A DNA stretch of 22,024 nucleotides from Hypsibius dujardini (lineage: Eukaryota > Tardigrada > Eutardigrada > Parachela > Hypsibiidae), in contig LRSR01005915.1 in assembly GCA_001579985.1 (NCBI GenBank), positions 1-22,024 on the forward strand, given 5' to 3'. The notes beneath the pieces are model-generated. The model had not been told where the DNA came from. It saw only the letters and a program-made list of their open reading frames with translations, and made no database searches. The position numbers and the translations under genes were made by a program. Below, in pieces: positions 9,410-19,680 of this stretch (position 1 is its first letter; every line of letters starts with the position of its first letter).

Positions 9410-10300
9410 CTTAATTAATTGATTATGGTGGCAATTTTAAAAATAGAATGCTCGTTCTGGTGGCGAAATGTGTGTAATTTATTGGCTTTCTCTATTGGGC
9501 TTAAATTTACAGTGTACACACATTTTGGCGTAAATAGTGGCAGCTTTTTCAGCTTAATTTGATTTCACTGACACTGACTGCGAGCAAGGTTTACTACATT
9601 ATTATTACGGTGTACATTTCAAAAATAGCTTATCCAGTCAATACTTACATGGTATTTATGTCACATCAACATTTAGTTGTTACTTTATAAAGTCATCATC
9701 ATTATCAGGATCAAGATGTTTCAAAGTACGATTTCGTTTGGGCTGACTGATTGAAATTTTCCGCGGAATTTTTCCCATTGGCCGAAACATTTCCGCCAGG
9801 ATTTCAATGAGCTGGCAAAAGAAACTGCTCCGGATCAGTTTCTTAGGTTTTCCGCCAGCTTATATGATGCTGCATTTGTCTCTACTCAGCCAAACTCTCC
9901 ATCCTATATTGCTTGCGCCTTGTTGATTTTGACGGCAGTTTTTTTTCAAACAACCCTACCTTTTTTCAAATTAAAAAAATTAGATTATCTTTCGATTGGT
10001 GGCAAAAATAGATAAAGTAGTTTTCGCTCCATAAGCTTTCGCGTGTATGTTATGCGCGATTAGGGCGGTTGATTGGTCTTGATTGAGTATCTGGTGTAAC
10101 TTGAATAACTCACTCCTCTTTTGTTTTCTCAACTTTTCTGAATCTGATATTTGTCGAAACTATTCATTTTAGTTCCATAATGTTTAAGATGGTGGCTGTT
10201 TGAATGTAAGAAGCTTTATTGAGCGAGAAAGTGTGCCAAGATATTGGTCCTTTGTCTGAGTGTTTGATTGATTGATTTAAAATTACTTTCTTTTTAATAA
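9410..10300. other. SKOR 3' flank or UTR, otherwise intergenic
   Basis: No coding potential is visible. An AATAAA hexamer occurs near 10296 but is too far and too weakly supported to call as the SKOR polyadenylation signal. TTGATTGATTGATT at about 10263-10277 mirrors AATCAATCAATCAA at about 11140-11154. Confidence 0.45.
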
Positions 10301-10325
10301 ATTTTCGTTCCCTAGCATGTTTTCG

Positions 10326-10353
10326 AAGGTCCTAAAAACATTTTTAGGACCTT
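10326..10353. repeat. Perfect 28-bp palindrome
   Basis: AAGGTCCTAAAAA (10326-10338) is followed by a 2-base spacer and then its exact reverse complement TTTTTAGGACCTT (10341-10353). It lies at the left edge of the duplicated 129-bp unit, so it may be the terminus or junction of a repeat element. Confidence 0.9.
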
Positions 10354-10391
10354 TTTCGGAACAAATTTCACGACATTTTTGGACAAAAAAA

Positions 10392-10594
10392 GGTGCTCTT
10401 AAACTGCCGCTATTTTGGCCGAGTGCCAAAATTTGTCCCGCGCTGAAAGGAACAAATTTAGTCCACCGACCGTTGTTTGAAATTTCGGACTTTATTTGGG
10501 CCTTAATTTGTTCCACATTTGGTGCTCTTAAACGTCCTTTATTTTGGCCGTATGGCAAATTTTGTTCACACGCAGAACGGACCAAATTTGTACC
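10392..10594. repeat. Direct duplication of a ~70-bp block, period 129 bp
   Basis: GGTGCTCTTAAAC followed by TATTTTGGCCG, a GCCAAA or GGCAAA motif, a GTTC or GTCC motif and GGAACAAATTT or GGACCAAATTT starts at 10392 and again at 10521. The two blocks share about three quarters of their bases. Because the block is partly self-complementary, long open frames appear on both strands. These have no recognisable product and are not genes. A third, inverted copy lies near 11624-11695. Confidence 0.75.
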
Positions 10595-10661
10595 AGTAGG
10601 ACTTAACTGTACCTTCATTATCGAAATTCACAGAAAAGGATTCATGGCCATCAGATCCTGA

Positions 10662-11452
10662 ACTAAAAGAGAAAATTAATGGCAAGCATTTTATAACCAA
10701 CGCAAGAGCTCCATTAAAAAACCGCCAAAACGGGAAAAATCAACAATAGCGGTCGTTCTCCCTCGCCGTCGGTAATAGAGCTAACTTCATTCCTGCCACC
10801 TGAAAAGAAAAATGCAATTTTTCTTTGAGCTAGTTAGTGGTTAGCTGCATATTGTACAAATAAAAATCTTTTTCCGTTAAAACAGGATTTTGCATTTGGC
10901 ATGTCAGCCGTTGAGAAAATGTATCGCAAGACAGACAGGGATAGATTGATTGATTAGAAACACTTTTGGAGGTAAAACTTAATGTCAGTGCGAAATCTGC
11001 AGCGGTCAGTTAACCTATACCTCTAGTTTCATTTAGATTTATTTGATTGCATCCCTAATTAGGTTTAAGCTCCTAATTAACCCTACGACCGCCGCAGAGA
11101 TCAAACTGACAAAAAAGCAAAACCAGCAAAAGGTGCCGCCAATCAATCAATCAACCACCGCCAGCCTAGAGCAAACTTAACGGTTACCAAAACTAAACAC
11201 TCACGCAAACAGTGAAAGGAATCTTATTAAACCAAACGCAACTTAACTTCTTGCAGTATTCCAGCAAACTTCCATCAAAGCGGCGCAGACGATTATTGAC
11301 ATCCGGCTGAGACCAGCGAAAAAGAAACTAAGTCGTTGAACGGCCTGTTCAAAATGGGAATCAAATTAAAAAACCCATTCATGACCGAAACAATTCATTC
11401 CCGTACTAGTATTTACCTGTTTTAATTGTGGCGTCTTCCTCCGTAATAAAAC
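10662..11452. other. Intergenic DNA with clustered TAATTA motifs
   Basis: No gene is visible. CCTAATTAGG at 11054-11063 is followed by CCTAATTAACC at about 11072-11082, giving two TAATTA homeodomain-type core sites 18 bp apart. AATCAATCAATCAA follows at about 11140. A regulatory role is possible but nothing in the sequence proves one. Confidence 0.4.
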
Positions 11453-11526
11453 ATGAGAACAGCAGATCAAACGACACCACAAACTGTTACATTTTTGGAA
11501 AACCGTTGGCGTCTCGCACCTGGGCA

Positions 11527-11583
11527 TTGTGCAAAGTGCAATGCACGATTTATGCGTGCATCGCGCACTGCGCGTTGCACAGG
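11527..11583. repeat. GC-rich imperfect hairpin
   Basis: TTGTGCAAAG, TGCAATGCACGAT and TTAT on the left are mirrored by ATGCGTGCATCGCGCA and TGCGCGTTGCACAG on the right, giving a stem of about 25 bp with bulges. It is far richer in GC and CpG than its surroundings. Confidence 0.65.
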
Positions 11584-11623
11584 ACCTTTTGATTTAAATA
11601 AGATCCGGGGGACAAATTATGAT

Positions 11624-11695
11624 CCCAAATTACTTAATTTGTGCCCTTCGCTGTATGAAAAAGTCGCAAATTTGTCCTACGGCCAAAATAGGGGG
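11624..11695 (-). repeat. Inverted third copy of the 129-bp-family unit
   Basis: Read on the - strand, this contains GCCCCCTATTTTGGCCGTAG, then GACAAATTTG, then a CGAAGGGCACAAATT motif. These correspond to the TATTTTGGCCG..CAAATTTGT blocks at 10410-10470 and 10540-10594. Its inverted orientation relative to those copies suggests they could be two ends of one element about 1.3 kb long. Confidence 0.6.
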
Positions 11696-11699
11696 CAAA

Positions 11700-12638
11700 A
11701 TAAATCCCCACCAGTACTAGGGGTTGATATATTCAAAACATTGGGGGGTTTTTCACACTCAAAACATAAACTAATGGAATTTATGAGATTGGTTGGTTTC
11801 TTTTTGATTTCAATTAGCCAGCCGAAATTAATTGTACTCTGAAACATCCTATTAATGTAATTTGGTTATAACCAGCGAATGCACAAGTGACAGGCGATAT
11901 TGAAGGCCATTTGACATGATCTATACATTCCTTTTTTCGCGCATTTGGAAGTCTTATGGATGTCTGCAAGGTCTAGAGCATGGTCCAAACAGCACGAGCA
12001 GTGTAAGCAGAAGGCTCTTTTCTGGTGGTTTGAAAATTTTCTGTCGAATTAATATTGGCTGGATGGGCCTGGGTTGAGCATTGAGATTATGAGGTTCAGG
12101 TGGCGTCAAAAGCCAACACACTTGAGCGAGTTCAGTAGCCCCAGACCTTGGTATACTCTATAGCGACATACACTACAGTAGTATAAATACATATATATTG
12201 TATACATATAAAAGTATGTACATGTATAGTATAAAATATAGGCGGTAGACTCTGCTTATGGACACGAAGGATAGGTTGAGTACTGTACAAACCTTAAACA
12301 TTTCCCTTCTGCAGTTTGATCATCCACACTGTGCCATGGACGCGACGTCTTCCGTACTGGATTCGATTAGGGATTCCACTGATCACAAATAATGTTCCGC
12401 AAATGATTAAGGGGCACCACAGATCATATATGTGCTGACGAAATCAGTAAAAAAACATGTTTAGAAGGGGAAAATTGATCCTGAATTTACTCAGTTCTTC
12501 ACATGGAAAGTACATATTTGTATGTAGGAAACAATAATAGCATTGTAATATAATTCTTCTATTTGTTGCTTGATTTTTGGGTTGTTCCAAAAAATATACA
12601 CATAAAAATGAACGATAATTCGCTTGGAAAATGGCAAT
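11700..12638. other. Intergenic DNA between the two convergent genes
   Basis: No gene is supported. An alternating TA/TACATA-rich tract occupies about 12180-12240. The short frames on the - strand at 12444-12751 are AT-rich and featureless. They fall within the probable 3' UTR and flank of the secreted-protein gene. Confidence 0.5.
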
Positions 12639-12644
12639 TTTATT
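12639..12644 (-). promoter_or_regulatory. Possible polyadenylation signal of the secreted-protein gene
   Basis: AATAAA on the - strand, about 220 bases downstream of the stop codon, is the first canonical hexamer I noticed after the coding region. This rests on the motif and position only. Confidence 0.35.
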
Positions 12645-12861
12645 TCTAACCAAACATCTCTGTACATGTTAAGCATGCATCTGTTGTATCCATCCCCATT
12701 TCGCTCTAGGATGACTACCAATTTTCTACTAAATATGAACTTTTCTTTCATTAGTTCTCCATGCGCTTATTAACATTTTACGATAATTTTACCGACTAAA
12801 CCATCAAACTTACCACCATCAAAAACCAAGAAAAAAACACGCAAAACAGTTTTATCCCATT

Positions 12862-13467
12862 TTAGAAAGGATTGGGTTTGACGGGTCCTCCAGGTGGCGC
12901 CACGACCGGCGCCGCACCGACTGGAATCAACGCCGGACTTGAACCAAACGGATTGACAATCAGATCGTTGGGTAAATTGCCCTTCTGCTGTTCAATCGCG
13001 GACGGGGGAATTCCCGGGTTCCCCGCCGGATTCATCGAGAGCTCCTTATTTCCGTTAGCCACAATACTCGGTAGAAGATCACGTGGGCCTCTCACCGGCG
13101 TTTCCATATCGGCCTTGTGTTGAATGACGGATGAATCGGGGCTCTGTTTGGGAATGTGGAGGTCCACCATCAGTTTGTCGATCTCCGTGGCGTTGGCGCG
13201 TTGAACATTTGGGACGGCGGGTACTACCACAGTCGCATCCTTAATTTCGGTGATGTTTAGCGGTGGAGACGGCTGCAGGAAGTTTTGCAACTCGCGGAAG
13301 GAGGAAATAACGGGAAGCTGAAGCGTACTGCTGCTAGGTGGAATGACAAGATTTGAAGGCTCGTCTGGGATGCGAATTGGGTGGAGGTCTTGATGACTGG
13401 CCATGAGATCGGGCGAGAGGAAGCCAAATGTTGAGGCATTGTTCTGGTCCTTTGAAAGGTTTTCTGT
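12862..13467 (-). CDS. Secreted proline-rich protein of unknown family, exon 2
   Basis: The exon follows a strong acceptor, gacttttttgcag, on the - strand (exon begins at 13467) and runs 201 codons to TAA at 12864-12862. It joins exon 1 in phase 0, giving a 224-residue precursor. The mature chain starts TENLSKDQNNAS. It is rich in Pro, Ser, Asn and Val, with no cysteine and no membrane segment. Sequons NAS, NIT and NAT suggest N-glycosylation. The C-terminus is a Pro/Gly/Val/Ala tract (VGAAPVVAPPGGPVKPNPF). I see no dibasic or Gly-Lys-Arg processing sites, so a neuropeptide precursor is unlikely. Coding GC is well above the flanks, and the reverse frame has no domain. The composition suggests an extracellular matrix, cuticle, silk-like or secretory-gland protein, but that is inference and I do not recognise a family. 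Confidence 0.75.
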   Translation of the reverse strand, partial: TENLSKDQNNASTFGFLSPDLMASHQDLHPIRIPDEPSNLVIPPSSSTLQLPVISSFRELQNFLQPSPPLNITEIKDATVVVPAVPNVQRANATEIDKLMVDLHIPKQSPDSSVIQHKADMETPVRGPRDLLPSIVANGNKELSMNPAGNPGIPPSAIEQQKGNLPNDLIVNPFGSSPALIPVGAAPVVAPPGGPVKPNPF

Positions 13468-13868
13468 CTGCAAAAAAGTCGATTGCTTCAGTTAATAATA
13501 GGTAGCCTGCGTTTTAATAAATTCAAGCATATTTATTATTCACTGTAGCTGTGTTTTTTGTGATTGTTTGTATTGGCTCATTGAATTAATATTAACTAGT
13601 TGTGTTTCTTGACATTGCGAACTTCTCTAATATTGAACTTCATCAAAATCTTCATTCAAAGATCTTGAACTTTTGGGAAATTTTAGAAGAAAGAAAATAT
13701 ATATATATACTTCCTAGCTCCTAGCTATATAGTATTTAAAATTTCTAATAAATAATAAGATCACCAAAATACATAATTAAATTTGCTGCGAAATACCAAC
13801 TCATTGGAAGCAAATAATAATAATATACTGCAATAATTACAACCAAAACATTGAACGTCCCTCCTTAC
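13468..13868 (-). other. Intron of the secreted-protein gene
   Basis: This 401-bp phase-0 intron on the - strand begins ATG|GTAAGG and ends ttttttgcag|ACA. It is AT-rich, with a TA dinucleotide run near 13698-13711. Confidence 0.8.
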
Positions 13869-13937
13869 CATGACCATTAGAGGTAGAGCGTTAGAAGTCG
13901 CCATGACTAGGGTAAGCCAAAATATTGAAGATTGCAT
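13869..13937 (-). CDS. Secreted proline-rich protein of unknown family, exon 1 (signal peptide)
   Basis: Twenty-three codons encode MQSSIFWLTLVMATSNALPL followed by MVM, a typical short signal peptide. It has a hydrophobic core (IFWLTLVMA) and a plausible cleavage after SNA. The ATG at 13937-13935 is preceded by aaaa, giving a favourable A at -3, and no in-frame ATG lies upstream. The exon ends at a consensus donor, GTAAGG, on the - strand. A first exon that carries little more than the signal peptide is a common layout for secreted arthropod proteins. A TATAAG motif lies about 215 bases upstream (around 14151-14157), but no initiator is evident and the promoter is not established. Confidence 0.72.
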
Positions 13938-14453
13938 TTTTCTGACGCCTGCCGCTTGATAGGTTGATAGAAACTCAAATATTCTCGAATCGTAGGAAAG
14001 AATCTGTCGCCACTGGGTAAAATGAGTAAGTGTACCGGTGTAGTGACAGTCTATCTTTACCACAATGATAGATTTTTGTTAGTGAAAAGGATGTACAACT
14101 GTGGACTTGTAAAATCATGAATCTTATTCTCAGCAAATTGTTCATGAGCTTATAAGAGATTTTTTGTGGCATATAGTAGTTAGCATAGAAGTGCGACTGG
14201 TATTTCCCCAGCGCGCTCCGGCCTGGCAAATTTGTTCACGACGTAACTGCATAAATTAATCAATAAGAAGGTAGGCAGTTCATATGTTGTGATGATTTCA
14301 TGAAGTGATCGATGTCTTCGATTCTTTCGGCCGGCTCCGAGAATTGTGATCGTGGAAAACAATGTTACAGCAGACAACTTACACCAATCGGCCTTACGTG
14401 GTCGGCCAAACGAAACATGGTCAGATAGCAAGATTAATGAAATACAGTTCTTT
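13938..14453. other. 5' flank of the secreted-protein gene, no further gene
   Basis: Short frames on the - strand cross this stretch without recognisable domains. Any promoter or untranslated leader of the secreted-protein gene should lie here. Confidence 0.4.
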
Positions 14454-14454
14454 C

Positions 14455-14480
14455 GTCTGTCTGTCTGTCTGTCTGTCTGT
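14455..14480. repeat. (TCTG)n microsatellite
   Basis: About six uninterrupted TCTG units occupy these positions. Confidence 0.95.
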
Positions 14481-16071
14481 TAATCTTCAAGCCTAGCTGG
14501 TTCATTGACTCCCGAACGGTAAATGGCGCCGTATTTGAATCTACATGTATTCACCCGGCATTTATCCAGGTCAACAAGGGGTTCAGTTTTAAGGGAAACA
14601 TGTGCACTCGACAGATTCTACAGGATAAGCACTCGCGAGTCATTATGCATTAACCCGTTCACTGTGCCGTATCAAAAGAGCAACGTTGCATTATATTATT
14701 CCCTGCATGGTATAGTTTAAAATGTTAAAGCGCGAATCGTGTTGAAAGGTTATGTCCAGGTGTAATGGTTAGTTCTTTCACCTCGAATCAGCCCACAATA
14801 CCGCTCGCGTGGCCATATAATTAGAGAAGCGTATCTGCGCCCCACAAAGTGGCGACTCTTGCACTTCCGCTTCCTTCTCGACCCATTAAGTTCTGAACGT
14901 CTGCCCATTGTCCTCTTGTCAAATACCCGGTCATGTTATTCTCGTAGGCCAAGCCAGACATCCTCACCGTCAGGTCCAACCCGGGCAATATTCATTCATA
15001 TGTATAGACCAGTTCACGGCTGTGGTCATCTCCACCTGTCTTTTCAACTATTAGAGTTTAATAATGAACATTTCAACAATCGTTTGTTCCGCATCCCCGC
15101 AAGAATTAAAATGTGGCTGGACAAAATGCAGTGAAATTTCGAGCCTGTTACTATCATCTAAGGACCTTTAAGGACGCAGGAAGTTACTTACGTAGTATAC
15201 ACTCCTAACATTTTTAAAACAATTTACAAAAAAAAATTGGAACTTGTCATCTATGATTATCATGATACTATCATACGAAAACTCTGTAGAATAACACACT
15301 CGAAATCCTCTCTTTCGTTTTTAGCCAGATACCAGTTCAAGACGTGTTATGTGCGGAAGTAAGTCACATAAAATCAAAAAAATTAAGCCCCAGTTAATTA
15401 CTAATAATATTCCATCAGATCAAGAATCAGTGCTCAAACAAATTTTTAAATAAATGAATGTATGTAGCTTTTTTGCCTTGCTCTGTCACAGTTGTGCTTA
15501 TAGCTTAATACTCACATTTTTTCCAAATAAAATGTCGTTGCTAATCGCTATTGAATCGATCGCAACAGCAATTTTTTACGGGATATCTATTGTTGTCATC
15601 GTTAGAGCATCCTCGGGCATCTTTTTGTTAGAAATGTTGAATTAAAGTTAGCAAAAATGGTTCGCTGGTCAAGCAGGCAAACGTTGTTGATCTAGCTGAA
15701 ACTGCCGTATGAAAGTGCCACAATGGAGAAGAAGGAAACGCGAATTATCAATTGTGTTACGCTTTAGTTGTTCGGAATAATTTCATTTGTTGGTGAAGGG
15801 TAAAGGGCAGCTGATCGCCATCGTTTGTGTTAATGCAACTGCCCCTTTTGTCCAACTGGAAGCGTCCTCAATTATTACACGCGTATGCGCGCTCAATGCG
15901 ACCAATTAGTTCAGGCAATGATCCGCTTCCGCAGTGGTCATTTTAAAGTCCAATGCTCCCTAACAATGTGCGTGTCCTCGGTGCCTCCAATAGCTCGGTG
16001 CTGTTTTAGATTGAATTTCACAGAAATTATTTTCCTGTTGTTATTTGGAAAAAGAGTATAATTTTATATTT
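14481..16071. other. Intergenic DNA, no supported gene
   Basis: Several short + strand frames (14523-14720, 14859-15134, 15454-15645) show no domains, coding bias or splice context. A tRNA A-box-like stretch at 14758-14772 (AGGTGTAATGGTTAG) lacks the rest of a tRNA. Confidence 0.45.
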
Positions 16072-16260
16072 CGGATTTTTTATACTGTTTTCTGATGATT
16101 AATCTGCTGATGTAGTTTGCACAAAAAGTGTTTTTATTATTCAGTATTTTTTTTCGTTTTCTGATTATTAAACTGCTGCTAGAATTTGCAACCAATATAA
16201 TTCTATTATTCCGTATTTGTTGTTTTTGTTGTTTTCTGATGATTGTTGTTAAATTGTAGG
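16072..16260. repeat. Degenerate ~70-bp tandem repeat, nearly three units
   Basis: Units start at 16072, 16142 and 16211. Each reads roughly YMGTATTTTT, then GTTTTCTGATKATTAA, then CTGCTG, then a TAGWATTTGCA block, and ends TTCTATTATT or TTTTTATTATT. The third unit is truncated and has extra TTG triplets. The open frame on the opposite strand is a product of this repetition. Confidence 0.8.
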
Positions 16261-16960
16261 CTGGAGTGTTTTCGAAATACATCATTTACTCGATACTATG
16301 TAAAACAGTTTGTTACAGTGGTTTAATATACCCTTCAGAATGTGCAGCAAATATATACTGACGTGTGGTCCCCAGAGATCACGAGGAGCCCGTCAAGTCC
16401 CGGCGCCGGGCAATCTCACAAATGGAAGTTTAACGACACTATCAGCGACATCAATCTGTTCCACAATCCCCATCCATATATCCCACACCGCGCATGACAA
16501 TATACCCACTTCCATCTGCAAGCAAGTAAAGGGAGAGAAGGAAGTCACTCAAATTTTAATCAACCTGTCTCATGCAGTGCGGCACCCATGTGGACCCCTA
16601 ATCTCCGTAACGAGCATCTAATGAGCTCCCGTTTCCAACTCGCACACATTCTGTCTCCTTTGCTCTCTTTTCGGGAAGTAGTATATGCTCATGTTATTTG
16701 TGTGTGCCTCTTTGCAAAGCCCTGTCTGCCGATGAATAATTGAACTGTTTGCGGTGACATAAACAGATGTCCCTTTTCGGGTAGTTTTTGCTCCAATGCT
16801 ATTTTGAACCGCCGCGTGTTTATAGAATAATTTGTAAGGAATTAAAAGACAAAAATAATTTTAAACCAAGGAATATTACTGAAAATCAGTAAACGCTAAT
16901 TAGATTAATTTCTATTTTTATTTCGGAATAACAACAAAGTGGCTCCAAGAATATATCTCT
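16261..16960. other. Intergenic DNA, no supported gene
   Basis: A 103-codon + strand frame at 16310-16621 has no recognisable domain. No repeat or RNA gene is evident. Confidence 0.4.
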
Positions 16961-16967
16961 GAACGCA

Positions 16968-17012
16968 AAATATGGAATAACAAACCATGAAGGAAATATG
17001 GAATAACAAACC
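16968..17012. repeat. 26-bp direct repeat, two units
   Basis: AAATATGGAATAACAAACC occurs at 16968-16986 and again exactly at 16994-17012. A related GGAATAACAACAAA lies at about 16925. Confidence 0.9.
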
Positions 17013-18308
17013 CCTAAGGGTTCGCAAAAATATCTGTTTGAGTATTTCAACCTAATTTTCGTCAGTATTAATTAATTATTAAACAGCTTGTTTCAAAGAG
17101 GCTGCCACCTCTAACCTTAGTCATTTGGGAAAATAAAAATAATTAACCAGTTGTTATTTTAATTTTCTAACACTTCAAGTGAATCTTCTTCTTCCTTGTA
17201 TGATTCAGCAGGTAAAACAACATTTTATAATAAATATTACATATTTTAGTGTCAAGTTTTGGAATAGTTTTTGCTGCCTTCAATCCCATATCAAAGCGTT
17301 GAATTAACTAAGTTGCGAGCTAGAAGCTTACCGACGTCATCCTTTTGCATTTCCAAAAACTTGGGCGTTAATAAAATTACAAAATGCAAAGGTCTGCGTC
17401 CCTCGAACCTAGACAGACAACCACAGACAATCACAGTTTTTACGTGGCTTGTCTTGCCCCGCAGTGATTTGGCTTCATCAGTAAGGGACAATTGAAGCTC
17501 AATAATCTACTCTCATTTCTCCACCATATCTCCCCCCCCCGACCTCTAATCAGTGGCCAGGGACTTTGCAAACCAACACAGCTCAAGTTTTGTAAAAGAC
17601 ACTCTAATTTCTAATTGATAAGCTCACGTTCCCCACTATACAATATGTAGTGATAACTTTGCCGCGCTTTGCCGCACTTTTGGAGAGTTTGATTGACAGC
17701 AGAGGGTGTTGTTTGTGCAGAACACCGTGCAAAGATTTGGTTTCCATTGCGGCCGGGGACTGATTGCGGTGGTGTTTGAGATTTTCGCAGACATGTTTCT
17801 CTTTCTCGCATCGAACGGGCCTATCATCACACTTTACCTAGTCGCGCAAGCAAGCTGTCAGGTGTACAGCCGACGAAGGAGTCCTTACGCGGAGGAGGAG
17901 AATGGAGAAGATAAGGTTTCCGCATTTACCGCTGATTATACAGTCCTGTGTCGACGTGTGGCTAGGCAAATAAAATATCACAAAACAGTATGCTGCTCGG
18001 TATGGAAACTGTGTATAGCCGCTCTACCGTCTGCGTATAAACAATACTGTGCGATGTGCGGGATGTATGTCGAAATAATCCTGGCCAAAACAAAGGTGGC
18101 TCACTCAATGTACTCTAAGTACAACCAGGTACTTCCTTACATTTTGCAAGTTCTCTTTCGCTATCAAATAACTAATACGATGAACAGTAGAATGTTCAGC
18201 TTTCGATTTATTACTATATCACTGTAAATTGCTTCCATGTATGTAGCACATATAGCGTCTAAATGCGAATGCGAATACCGTAATTATAATCTGCCACTTA
18301 AGATGCTC
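17013..18308. other. Intergenic DNA with one long open frame of doubtful status
   Basis: The longest frame is 17706-18227 on the + strand: 173 codons from a GTG, or about 144 from the first ATG. It has a hydrophobic N-terminal segment (FEIFADMFLFLASNGPIITLYLVAQ) broken by charged residues, and a Cys cluster (VCCSVWKLC, YCAMCGMY). I recognise no family and see no flanking splice or promoter signals. I lean towards chance. A C9 run lies at 17532-17540. Confidence 0.35.
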
Positions 18309-18356
18309 GTACATACATACATACATACATACATACATACATACATACATACATAC
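18309..18356. repeat. (ACAT)n microsatellite
   Basis: About eleven uninterrupted ACAT units occupy this stretch. Short Tyr-Ile-His-Thr repeats in the overlapping frames are a result of it. Confidence 0.95.
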
Positions 18357-19680
18357 GTATATAATTTGCGTTTAATTCTGAAATATTTGCTGCTGAAAAG
18401 AATTTCCAACAAGACTTACTCTGCACAGATCGATTACTCTTTCGTGGAAAGTTGGTGGTATCCTGCAGCTCGTGAGGTACTTCCGGCATATTGACTCGTA
18501 GTATTTGCAGATTCATTAAATTTATAGAGTGATAATTCACTGCATTCACTGCACTTGTAGCCGTCGTGAGGGCAACCCTTTTAATTCCAAAACCTTACCT
18601 GCCATTTATGAAAATACAGTTCAATATAATGTGAAAAGTTTTACATTATATTGCTCTACATTTTAACAATCTGGTTACATTTGGGTTAGACTGTTTTGTA
18701 TTTTGTTAATGAATAAAAAGATTCGCCATGCGTCTTAACGGCCACAAGTATTCAGCACTCATTTGTAGGGAATCTGACGCACTGCTCCTAAAAAATACAC
18801 ATCGCAAGTCACTGGAAAGATTAAAGTACCGTAACGTAATTAATTCCAATTGAAAGATAGAATGATTAGTTTACCGATTCGGCGACCCTGTCGACCTTGT
18901 AAGATGCTGTTTTTTCCACTAGTAAATCTTGTTACTACCGAACAACTGGGGAGGAGACGCCATTTGAAGAATGTGCTTTAGCTGACCTAAAATCTCGTGA
19001 TCGAAATTCCATAACCGATGGCAAATTTCTCATGAAAATATAGGGGAAATGGGTATGACACCAACCACCGGACACCCACAAAAACAAGTCACTGTATAAT
19101 TCACGCCCATGAAAAGGGTGTATTTTTCATTTCGTCACACACCTGTAGAGATTCCAGAAGAGAGGACCACGCAAGCTGTGTCACCTCTCATCCCCTTTCT
19201 CGCTCTCTCACTCATTTTTCTTTCATTCCACCCCGAATGGACTGAGAATAACACACACCGGACTAGAGGGTGATGAATAAATAATAATCGTAGCACAAAA
19301 TCACCTCCGAATATTATTGATAAGCGCTGGTGTGTACTGAAAATGCACAGCAAAGTTAAGAGGGAGACATAGCCAGACAGAGGGAGTAATCAGGTGTCCT
19401 ACAGCAACCGGATGACTTAAATTATCCTTAAGCCAATTAAAGCTGGTGAACAGATTTGAAGCGCGCGCGGCCGTAATCTGTCGCCGTTGTCTGTCTGTCG
19501 CGGACGCAGATACGCGCACTCTCGCTCTTAATTAACTGTCGCTTCACAAGAGTGGTAAGGGGTCTGTAATTATCGTTTGACGTCTTCCTCCTTTTGCCTG
19601 ATGTCCAGCCGGCTGTTGAAGGCCAACCTCAAACATGTCTTTTCTTGGACTTAGACATCCTTTTTTGACTGCAAACATTT
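18357..19680. other. Intergenic DNA, no supported gene
   Basis: I see no exon, RNA gene or distinct repeat. Frames at 19135-19519 on the - strand are short and featureless. Confidence 0.45.

Noticed and set aside
10283-10661. Opposed 111- and 114-codon open frames
   Set aside because: The region is a palindrome followed by a direct duplication. Both strands stay open because of the repeat, and neither shows a domain.
12491-12751. 86-codon - strand frame downstream of the secreted-protein stop
   Set aside because: AT-driven Asn, Ile, Tyr and Lys composition with no domain, and it falls in the probable 3' UTR and flank.
14180-14431. 83-codon - strand frame containing GAGRKNRRHRS
   Set aside because: No recognisable domain. 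It lies upstream of the secreted-protein gene and has no supporting splice signals.
14752-14795. tRNA-like stretch with AGGTGTAATGGTTAG
   Set aside because: It resembles the A box of a Gln or Glu tRNA, but there is no anticodon stem, no GGTTCGA-type B box and no acceptor pairing. At most it is a decayed fragment.
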